Shown here one piece after another: positions 5,750 through 11,617 of a stretch of DNA of 11,617 nt. Below the pieces are notes generated by a model. It searched no databases, was not told the DNA's origin, and worked only from the letters and a program-made list of their open reading frames with translations. The stretch is taken from contig JBKJJS010000066.1 of NCBI GenBank assembly GCA_046597895.1, positions 1 through 11,617 of the forward strand. Direction: 5' to 3'. Position 1 is the stretch's first letter; the number at the start of each line of letters is the position of its first letter. The DNA comes from WLJO01 sp046597895. GTDB lineage: Bacteria; Actinomycetota; Acidimicrobiia; Acidimicrobiales; Ilumatobacteraceae. The position numbers and the translations under genes are program-made.

Positions 5750-6604
5750 TCACGACTCGCACCGATCATCGCGGCCGCTCAGGTCACCGATCACCGGCAG
5801 GTTCGCCGTCGCCAGCCGGATGATCTGGGCCCGCTGCGCGGCGATCAATTCGACCTGCCCGGCAATCCTCTCCCTATCGGCGTCGGTCGCAGCCGAGGCC
5901 ATCGAGCGACCATTGGCGTACGACTCCTCCCTCCACGCGGTGATGAGCGACTCGAAACTGGCGCCCCCGAACAACCCGAATGGAACAAGGGCGGTGATGG
6001 TCGGGTCATAGGTCGTGCGAAGTGTCTCGAGTATCTGGGGCCCGGCTCGAGCAACGAGGTCGTTGAAGTGGAGAAAGTCGCGTCGACGTGATTCATCCCC
6101 CACCGGGATCGTCTCGGCCACTACGTAAGCCAGGTCGCGTGAGATGTGGGCGTTCATCCCGAGCAGAAGATCGCCGACGCTGCTCACCCGCCGATCATCC
6201 GAGGCCGCAAGCGCCACGACCCACGCTTGTGGGATGTCGGCAGTGCGTCCGTCGATCCACGCGTCACGGGACTCGAAGTACCGCTGGGCGAATGATGCGG
6301 CAAAGTCGCTGATGAACTCCGGGCTCTCGAACTCACCGGCCACCGCCGCCGTACGTACCGTTCGCGTCGTCACGATGTAGGTAGCAGCGAACAGAGCGTT
6401 GTGGTCGCACGTCGTGGTGAGAGGACCGTTGCGCCGCTCCATCTCCACGATGATCTCGTCGACCATCGCGGGCCATTCGACGGTGGCCGTCGTGCTGGTT
6501 TCACCGTTGGGCTCACTCGAACAGGAGGCGACGGCCAACACGGCGACCAGCACACCGGCTCCTCGCCGGTGGCGCCCAGAGCCGTGCGCCCGCACGAGCG
6601 CCAC
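5750..6604 (-). CDS. DUF5995-family lipoprotein
   Basis: This is a 284-residue protein with a lipoprotein signal: Arg/His-rich N-terminus (RAHGSGRHRR), hydrophobic core GVLVAVLAVA (17-26) and lipobox VASC with the acylated Cys at 28, followed by a short Ser/Thr linker. The rest is helical and matches the uncharacterised DUF5995 family from memory: ALFAATYIVTTRTVR (70-84), FAQRYFESRDAW (105-116), LLLGMNAHISRDLAYV (147-161), DFLHFNDLV (176-184) and AWREESYANGRSM (223-235). His153, Asp158, Asp176 and Asn181 are placed like possible metal or active-site residues, an inference only. Function is unknown. Membrane anchoring on the outer face distinguishes it from plain DUF5995 proteins, and its position before the Hsp70-like gene suggests it meets that protein's ectodomain. 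The GTG start at 6604 places the signal correctly; no strong ribosome site precedes it. Confidence 0.82.
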   Translation of the reverse strand: MALVRAHGSGRHRRGAGVLVAVLAVASCSSEPNGETSTTATVEWPAMVDEIIVEMERRNGPLTTTCDHNALFAATYIVTTRTVRTAAVAGEFESPEFISDFAASFAQRYFESRDAWIDGRTADIPQAWVVALAASDDRRVSSVGDLLLGMNAHISRDLAYVVAETIPVGDESRRRDFLHFNDLVARAGPQILETLRTTYDPTITALVPFGLFGGASFESLITAWREESYANGRSMASAATDADRERIAGQVELIAAQRAQIIRLATANLPVIGDLSGRDDRCES

Positions 6605-6661
6605 GCTAACTCAACGGCGATCTATGCTGCGGCTCGCGGTCTTCCCGGGGGGAGTGAGGCG
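6605..6661. promoter_or_regulatory. Divergent intergenic region
   Basis: These 57 bases separate the start of the minus-strand lipoprotein/Hsp70 operon from the plus-strand FHA-ABC exporter, so both promoters must lie here or reach into the genes. Plus strand: TATGCT at 6623-6628 fits a -10 (TAnnnT), about 30 bases before the exporter's GGAG ribosome site (6651-6654); no good -35 was seen. No convincing promoter was found for the minus strand. Confidence 0.4.
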
Positions 6662-9025
6662 TTGCCAGGACCAACGTTGGTCATACACGTATCGGGCCAG
6701 TCGGTGCGCTTCGAGGCCGATGCCACGGTCTCCGTCGGGCGCGATCCGTCGAACTCGGTGGTCGTCGATCATCCGATGGTGTCGCGATTGCACATCTCGG
6801 CGAGGGTGGAGGACGGCCAGTGGGTCGTACGTGATGCCGGCAGCGCCAACGGATCCTTCGTCGACGGCACCCGGTTGAAGGTCATCAGCGTCGACGGGCC
6901 GCGCACGCTCCGGCTGGGCGACGCCCGCACTGGCGCGCTCATCGAGATCACGGTGGAGTGCGACACCGTGACCCTGCCTGCGGCGGACCACACCGTGCTC
7001 GGGACGCGAGTGCGGCTCGGCCGGGCACCGGACAACGACATCGTGGTCGACGAACTGCTCGTCTCTCGCCACCATGCCGAGTTCCGACGCACGCCAGTCG
7101 GATTCGAGGTTGCTGACCTCGGTAGTCACAACGGCACGTTCGTCAACGGCCACCGCATCGACAGGGTAAGCGTCTCGAGCGGCGACATCCTGGCGGTCGG
7201 GCTTCAATTGTTCGAGGTCTCCCCGGCCGGACTCGTCGCTCGCGGTGAGGCCACGGCTGTCGAGTTCGCCGCCTTCGATCTCCACGTGCAGGTACGCGAC
7301 AACGGGCCAGTGCTGCTCGATGGCGTTTCGTTCGCGCTCCCGCCCTGCTCGATGGTGGCGGTCGTCGGGCCATCGGGGGCCGGAAAGTCCACGCTCCTCG
7401 GGGCGCTCACCGGCGCTCGTCCGGCGACCACGGGCCACGTGCTCTACGACGGCCGAGACCTGTACGACTCGCTCGACGAACTCTCCGGCCGGATGGGGAT
7501 GGTGCCCCAAGACGACATCCTCCACCCCGAGCTCACGGTCCGCAAGGCGCTCGAATACGGCGCCGAGTTGCGGTTTCCCCCGGACACCGAACCGGCGGAG
7601 CGGGCCGCCCGCGTCGAGGAGGTCCTGCAGGAGTTGGGCCTCGCACAACGGGCCGACGTCGTCATCGCCCGGCTCTCGGGCGGGCAGCGCAAGCGGGTCA
7701 GCGTCGCGCTCGAACTGCTCACAAGACCGAGCCTTCTCTTCCTTGACGAGCCGACATCAGGGCTCGACCCCGGCACCGAGCGCAGCCTGATGGAGCAGCT
7801 GCGGGTGCTGGCCGACAGCGGCCGCACGATCGTCGTGGTCACCCATAGCCCGCAGAGCCTCCACCTGTGCGACCAAGTCCTCTACCTCGCGCCAGGCGGG
7901 CGGATGGGTTGGTTCGGTCCGCCTGGTGGGGCGCCGGCGTTCTTCGGGTGCACCGACGAACAGGAGGTCTTCCGGGCGCTCGCCGACGACCCAACCGGCT
8001 GGCCGGAACGCTTTCGCGAACACGACGACTTCCGGCGGTATGTGGCTGACCCGCTGAACGCCCAGGACACGTCCTCGCTGACGGGCCTACCGCCTGGGGC
8101 GAAGGTGGCCGTTGGCGACCGAAGGGTGGGAGGCTGGTGGCGCCAGGCCAGCACGCTCTCGCGCCGCTACGTCAGGGTGCTCACCGCCGACCGGCGGAAC
8201 CTGGCGATCCTCCTGCTGCAGGCGCCGTTTCTGGGCGTGCTCCTCCTCGTCGCCCTTCCGCCAGGAGAGCTGAAGGCCATCCCCATCGGCCAGTTCCGGT
8301 TGGTGTCGCGCGCCCCGTTCGTGCTGTTCCTCGTCATGTTGTCGGTGACATGGTTGGGTGCATCCAACGCCGTGCGAGAGATCGCCAAGGAACTGCCGAT
8401 CGTCAAGCGCGAGCGAGCCGTCGGGTTGTCGCTGTCCGCCTACGTCGCCTCGAAATTCATCGTCCTCGGGGTGATCACTGTGGCGCAGTCGATCGTGCTG
8501 TGCGCGCTTGCCCTCGCCCGCCAACAGGGTCCACCTGACGCCATCGTGCTGGGCTGGTCGCAGGGCGAGATCATGGTGGCTGCGGCCGCCACCGGATTGG
8601 CCGCGCTCGGTCTCGGGCTACTCATTTCGGCACTCGCCCAGACGCCGGACCGGGCCATGACCACCCTGCCGCTCGTGCTCGTCCTGCAGATGATGCTGGC
8701 CGTCGGCGGCATCTTCCCCGAGGTCATCGACAAGCCGATCCTGAAGCAGGCCAGCTATCTCTCCAGTACCCAGTGGGGCACGGCGGCGGCGGGGGCCACC
8801 GCCGAACTGAACACGCTCTCCGTGGTGAACGACGTCGCCCGCAACATCCCCATCGTGAACGTGAGCGACCCGCTCCCGGTGTTGGAGGCGTTGAACGACG
8901 CCGAGCTCGGCGACCCCCGGTTCAACCACGAGCCTCGTGCCTGGTGGGCCGCCATGGCCGCCATCCTGCTGATCGGCATGCTGACGCTGATCGGTGCGTG
9001 GGCGGCGCTCGCGCGCATGGAGTGA
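6662..9025 (+). CDS. Double-FHA ABC-2 exporter (Rv1747-like)
   Basis: This 787-residue half-transporter starts at TTG 6662, 7 bases after GGAG. Going further upstream would read through the oppositely oriented lipoprotein gene in non-protein-like sequence. Two FHA domains, which bind phosphothreonine, come first: residues 5-98 (SVGRDPSNSVVVDH, SRLH, SANGSFVDG) and 103-187 (RLGRAPDNDIVVD, SRHH, SHNGTFVNG). The ABC ATPase domain (about 202-425) has Walker A GPSGAGKST (236-244), Q-loop VPQDD (281-285), signature LSGGQRKR (338-345), Walker B LLFLDEP (358-364) and H-loop His395, all intact. Six predicted membrane helices (515-534, 551-570, 594-619, 638-659, 666-686, 761-783) form an ABC-2/ABCG-type permease. 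The order matches Mycobacterium tuberculosis Rv1747, which is regulated by kinase PknF and linked to envelope glycolipid export. The substrate is unknown here; the neighbouring glycosyltransferases make an envelope glycan or glycolipid plausible. No kinase gene is in the window. Confidence 0.93.
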   Translation: MPGPTLVIHVSGQSVRFEADATVSVGRDPSNSVVVDHPMVSRLHISARVEDGQWVVRDAGSANGSFVDGTRLKVISVDGPRTLRLGDARTGALIEITVECDTVTLPAADHTVLGTRVRLGRAPDNDIVVDELLVSRHHAEFRRTPVGFEVADLGSHNGTFVNGHRIDRVSVSSGDILAVGLQLFEVSPAGLVARGEATAVEFAAFDLHVQVRDNGPVLLDGVSFALPPCSMVAVVGPSGAGKSTLLGALTGARPATTGHVLYDGRDLYDSLDELSGRMGMVPQDDILHPELTVRKALEYGAELRFPPDTEPAERAARVEEVLQELGLAQRADVVIARLSGGQRKRVSVALELLTRPSLLFLDEPTSGLDPGTERSLMEQLRVLADSGRTIVVVTHSPQSLHLCDQVLYLAPGGRMGWFGPPGGAPAFFGCTDEQEVFRALADDPTGWPERFREHDDFRRYVADPLNAQDTSSLTGLPPGAKVAVGDRRVGGWWRQASTLSRRYVRVLTADRRNLAILLLQAPFLGVLLLVALPPGELKAIPIGQFRLVSRAPFVLFLVMLSVTWLGASNAVREIAKELPIVKRERAVGLSLSAYVASKFIVLGVITVAQSIVLCALALARQQGPPDAIVLGWSQGEIMVAAAATGLAALGLGLLISALAQTPDRAMTTLPLVLVLQMMLAVGGIFPEVIDKPILKQASYLSSTQWGTAAAGATAELNTLSVVNDVARNIPIVNVSDPLPVLEALNDAELGDPRFNHEPRAWWAAMAAILLIGMLTLIGAWAALARME

Positions 9026-9061
9026 GCAGGAAGGGCGGAGTCGGTCGGTACGGTTCGGGAT

Positions 9062-9343
9062 GTGACCTTCGCAGAGCTGCAACTCGTGATCGAGACCACA
9101 TACGGCGACCGAGACCGCCAGCGCGGCGTGCCGTCCAGCGTGGCGTGGCTGTGTGAGGAAGTCGGCGAGTTGGCCCAGGCCATCCGCAAGGGCACTCACG
9201 CGCAGCGGGTGGCGGAGTTCGCCGACGTGTTGGCCTGGGTGGCGACGTTGGCGAACCAGGTCGGTGTGGATCTCGAAGTGGCAATCGCCCATTACGCCAA
9301 GGGGTGCCCCCGCTGCGCCGCCCAGGTCTGCGCCTGCCCCTGA
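9062..9343 (+). CDS. MazG-like nucleotide pyrophosphohydrolase
   Basis: This 93-residue protein starts at GTG 9062, 36 bases after the exporter; the ATG just before it meets a stop at once. It has the all-alpha NTP pyrophosphohydrolase pattern: CEEVGELAQAI (31-41), with the Mg-binding ExxE at Glu33 and Glu36, then EFADVLAW (52-59) with ExxD at Glu52 and Asp55. Such enzymes split nucleoside triphosphates to monophosphate and pyrophosphate, as house-cleaning or to control nucleotide pools. The length fits a single minimal MazG domain. The C-terminus, CPRCAAQVCAC (82-92), holds four cysteines that could bind zinc and are not part of the standard fold. No strong Shine-Dalgarno adjoins the start (a GGAAGGGCGGAG stretch lies too far upstream). 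The gene converges on asd with 18 bases between. Whether it is co-transcribed with the exporter is unclear. Confidence 0.85.
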   Translation: MTFAELQLVIETTYGDRDRQRGVPSSVAWLCEEVGELAQAIRKGTHAQRVAEFADVLAWVATLANQVGVDLEVAIAHYAKGCPRCAAQVCACP

Positions 9344-9361
9344 CCACTCGCCCGCGCTGGT

Positions 9362-10384
9362 CTACCGGAGGAGCAGTTCGGCGATCTGGATGGCGTTCAG
9401 GGCCGCGCCCTTACGCAGGTTGTCGTTCGTGACGAACAGCACGAGCCCGCGATTGCCATCGACCGAGGAGTCCTGGCGGATGCGACCGACGAAGCTCGGG
9501 TCGCGCCCGGCCGCCTGGAGCGGGGTCGGGATGTCCGACAACTCGACACCCAGGGCGCTCGACAGGATCTCGACGGCCCGCGCCGCGGTGATCGGCCGCT
9601 CGAACTCAACGTTGATGCTCAGCGAATGGCCCGTGAACACCGGTACGCGCACGCACGTCCCGCTCACCCGAAGATCCGGGATCTCGAGGATCTTGCGGCT
9701 CTCGTGGCGCAACTTCTGCTCCTCGTCGGTCTCGCCCAGGCCATCGTCCACCAGTTGGCCGGCCAACGGCAACACGTTGAACGCGATGGGCCTGGCGAAC
9801 TTCTGCGGCTCCGGGAACTCCACAGCGTCACCGTGATACGTGAGGGCGGCGGCGCCATCGACGACCTTGCGGGCCTGCTCGTCGAGTTCGTTCACGCCGA
9901 CGAGGCCAGCCCCACTTACCGCCTGGTACGTGCTCGCCACCAACCGGACGAGCCCGGCCTCGACGTGCAACGGCTTCAGCACCGGCATGACGGCCATAGT
10001 GGTGCAGTTCGGGTTGGCGATGATGCCTTTGCGGGCGTCAGCGATGGCGTGAGGGTTGACCTCGCTCACCACGAGCGGGACATCCGGGTCCATCCGCCAC
10101 GCCGACGAGTTGTCGATGACCATGACACCGACCGCGGCAAACCTGGGGGCCAGTGCACGCGATGACGTCGCCCCCGATGAGAACAACGCGATGTCCAAGC
10201 CGCTCGGATCCGCCAACGCGGCATCCTCGACGACGACGGGGTGTCCCTTCCAGGGAAGTGTGGAACCAGCCGAACGGGCCGACGCGAAGTACCTGATCTC
10301 GCTGACCGGGAAACCCCGCTCTTCGAGGATGGCCCGCATGACCCCACCGACCTGACCAGTTGCTCCAACGACACCGACGCGCAT
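9362..10384 (-). CDS. asd: Aspartate-semialdehyde dehydrogenase
   Basis: This enzyme reduces aspartyl phosphate with NADPH to aspartate semialdehyde, the branch point to lysine/diaminopimelate, threonine and methionine. The 340-residue protein has the family's usual length. Visible features are the NADP-binding GATGQVG (7-13), FSSGATSS (68-75), DNSSAWRMD (91-99), PLVVSEVNP (103-111), the catalytic Cys127 in NPNCTT (124-129), STYQAVSGAG (151-160) with Gln154, and the acid-base His253 in RVPVFTGHS (246-254). All key residues are intact. The ATG at 10384 is fixed by the conserved MRVGVVGATG start. A promoter with -10 only 8 bases before the ATG suggests a leaderless transcript. The usual partner aspartokinase (lysC) is not adjacent: upstream is a surface protein gene on the same strand. 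Confidence 0.97.
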   Translation of the reverse strand: MRVGVVGATGQVGGVMRAILEERGFPVSEIRYFASARSAGSTLPWKGHPVVVEDAALADPSGLDIALFSSGATSSRALAPRFAAVGVMVIDNSSAWRMDPDVPLVVSEVNPHAIADARKGIIANPNCTTMAVMPVLKPLHVEAGLVRLVASTYQAVSGAGLVGVNELDEQARKVVDGAAALTYHGDAVEFPEPQKFARPIAFNVLPLAGQLVDDGLGETDEEQKLRHESRKILEIPDLRVSGTCVRVPVFTGHSLSINVEFERPITAARAVEILSSALGVELSDIPTPLQAAGRDPSFVGRIRQDSSVDGNRGLVLFVTNDNLRKGAALNAIQIAELLLR

Positions 10385-10392
10385 GGCACGCC

Positions 10393-10421
10393 AGGCTATC
10401 GGCGACTCCGCCGGAGGTCAG
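10393..10421 (-). promoter_or_regulatory. Probable leaderless promoter of asd
   Basis: On the minus strand, CTGACC (-35, 10421-10416) is followed by a 17-base spacer and TAGCCT (-10, 10398-10393), and then 8 bases to the ATG at 10384. This spacing puts the transcript start at or next to the start codon, as in many actinobacterial leaderless genes; no Shine-Dalgarno is needed or seen. The -35 overlaps the stop codon of the upstream surface-protein gene. Confidence 0.6.
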
Positions 10422-11617
10422 GCCGATGTGGACGGGCGAGCGCCGCGGCGGCGCACGACGAGCATGCCGAGACCGGCGCCGATCAGTGCCACGGCTGCCG
10501 GAACCAGCGGCCCCGAGGCACCCCGACCACCACCGAGCGGGGGAAGCGTGCTGCTACCGCAGACGATCTCCCGCAGGGTGACCTTGCCGTCTTTCTGGTC
10601 GTTGATCCCATCCGCCGTCTTCAAGAAGCCGTTGCCGATGGTGTTCTGGCCACCGCTGCCGCCAACGGCGGCACCGACGGCGTACGGAGCGTTGTACGAG
10701 TTCGTCGAAGATGGCGGGGGCACCAACGTGGGCGTCACGGACGTCGTGGTGCTCGTCGGGTAGAGGATGGTGCCGGCGCTGCCGGCATCGGCATCGGCGC
10801 CACCGCTGTTGGCGCTACCACCACCACCTGCACCACCTTTGAAGACCTCGACCTTGACACTGGCGATGAATTCGGTGGTACCCGGCGCGACGTCCCGGCC
10901 GAGGATCGCCGTTCCGGAGTCGGTGGCGGCGCCATTGGCGGCGGCCGTCACCGACTTGGGCACCAGCACAATGGATGTCGGCGATGAAGCGGCGTCGCCA
11001 ATGGGCACGAGAACCGCCGCCGTGATGGGCGTCACCGCGGTGAGGCCCGGAGCGTCGGCGCCGCGGCCGGGAACGGCGTTGACCTTGATGAACGGCGGAA
11101 CCGTTGAGCCGACCAGCGTCGTCTGGCCAGGGATGGTGTCGAGTGAAGCATTCGTGCGGGTGAGCACGACGAGCGAGTCACCACCGCCGCCGCCGGCCTC
11201 GATGATGAGCGCCGCCGAGGACTGCTTCACGATCTTCGTGGCGGCGCCACCGTTGAGGTCGGCAAGACCACCGGTGCCGCCCCCGCGATAGGCGCCGACG
11301 GTGATGTCGTACTTGTCGCCCGCCGCCACGTTGAACTGGCCTTTGACGGACGAGCCACGGCCGGCGAGGGTCGCCCCGATGTTGCCGCCCGCCGCGCCGC
11401 TCACGATGACCTCGACCGTGCAGATATTGGTGCTCACGGTGTAGGTGGTGAGCCCGGGGTTGAAGCTCTGGAGGACAGATCCGGCGATGACCAGCGTGCT
11501 ACGGGGCACTGTCGGGTCTGTCGGCACGATCGAGGTGACACCGATGCTGGTCGTCGGCGTCGCCTGGCTCGGAACGCGCGTCGCTCCCGCTTCACCGGGC
11601 AGCAACGCAGTCACGAG
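10418..11617 (-). CDS. Gly-rich secreted surface protein, N-terminus cut by window edge
   Basis: The frame is open to the right edge, and the first visible residues (LVTALLPGEAGATRVP) look like the end of a signal peptide with cleavage after AGA, so the true start lies just outside. The mature part is Thr/Ser/Gly-rich. It has a repeat-like Gly-rich beta region (CTVEVIVSGAAGG, FNVAAGDKYDITVGA, ALIIEAGGGGGDSLVVL), similar in style to Gly-rich surface and tail-fibre domains, then more Gly/Ala-rich segments. About 50 residues from the end comes VCGSSTLPPLGGGRGAS, then a hydrophobic helix (GPLVPAAVALIGAGLGMLVV) and the tail RRRGARPSTSA. This LPxxG/helix/Arg order resembles a sortase cell-wall signal, though LPPLG departs from LPXTG; a plain membrane anchor is the alternative. 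No named family was recognised. It precedes asd with no real intergenic gap. Confidence 0.8.
   Translation of the reverse strand, partial: LVTALLPGEAGATRVPSQATPTTSIGVTSIVPTDPTVPRSTLVIAGSVLQSFNPGLTTYTVSTNICTVEVIVSGAAGGNIGATLAGRGSSVKGQFNVAAGDKYDITVGAYRGGGTGGLADLNGGAATKIVKQSSAALIIEAGGGGGDSLVVLTRTNASLDTIPGQTTLVGSTVPPFIKVNAVPGRGADAPGLTAVTPITAAVLVPIGDAASSPTSIVLVPKSVTAAANGAATDSGTAILGRDVAPGTTEFIASVKVEVFKGGAGGGGSANSGGADADAGSAGTILYPTSTTTSVTPTLVPPPSSTNSYNAPYAVGAAVGGSGGQNTIGNGFLKTADGINDQKDGKVTLREIVCGSSTLPPLGGGRGASGPLVPAAVALIGAGLGMLVVRRRGARPSTSA

Noticed and set aside
2811..5769. Several 60-200 codon frames in both directions overlapping the Hsp70-like gene
   Set aside because: No motifs, no ribosome sites, biased composition; they are shadows of the real gene.
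6401..6661. Upstream extension of the FHA-ABC exporter by 87 residues
   Set aside because: It lies antisense to the lipoprotein gene, reads as non-protein-like sequence, and the TTG at 6662 has a proper GGAG site directly before the first FHA strand.
8618..9292. 224-codon minus-strand frame across the exporter end and MazG-like gene
   Set aside because: Antisense to two well-supported genes and with no recognisable domain.
9342..9362. GACCA/TGGTC inverted repeat between the convergent MazG-like and asd genes as terminator
   Set aside because: Only 5 bp with an 11-base loop and no T-run; too weak to call.

Overview
The window is high-GC DNA with dense, mostly short-spaced genes, frequent GTG/TTG starts and Pro/Thr- and Gly-rich surface proteins. 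Together with an Hsp70-like membrane protein carrying a DUF6777-like ectodomain and an FHA-FHA-ABC exporter of the mycobacterial Rv1747 type, this points to an Actinomycetota chromosome. Class Acidimicrobiia is my best guess, as an inference only. No rRNA, tRNA or CRISPR array was seen.

Left edge (1-642, minus strand): two small unrecognised genes in tandem, 10 bp apart, with an imperfect dyad upstream; the layout resembles a toxin-antitoxin pair but homology is unproven. Positions 703-1217 hold a decayed IS1380-family transposase: three fragments in three reading frames, with nested inverted repeats at the 5' end.

Centre (1246-6604, minus strand, read right to left): an operon-like run of a DUF5995-type lipoprotein, a 966-residue membrane-anchored Hsp70-like protein (cytosolic ATPase domain, Pro-rich linker, one membrane helix, pentapeptide repeat, DUF6777-like domain, Thr/Pro stalk, galactose-binding-like C-terminus), a short GT90/CAP10-like glycosyltransferase that seems to lack part of the family core, and a NodZ-like fucosyltransferase (GT23) broken by one apparent single-base frameshift. 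The last two genes overlap by 8 bp. I infer a cell-envelope glycan locus with an intracellular ATPase coupled to an outside carbohydrate- or surface-binding domain.

Right of it, divergent from a 57-bp shared intergenic region, lies a double-FHA ABC-2 exporter (6662-9025, plus strand), probably controlled by Ser/Thr phosphorylation, then a small MazG-like pyrophosphohydrolase with a Cys-rich tail. Converging on these is asd (aspartate-semialdehyde dehydrogenase, lysine/threonine/methionine and diaminopimelate supply), apparently read from a leaderless promoter inside the end of the next gene. The right edge carries most of a secreted Gly-rich surface protein with a C-terminal LPPLG/helix/Arg tail resembling a cell-wall sorting signal.

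The most unusual content is the Hsp70-membrane-ectodomain fusion in a transcription unit with a lipoprotein and two glycosyltransferases, next to a phospho-regulated exporter.
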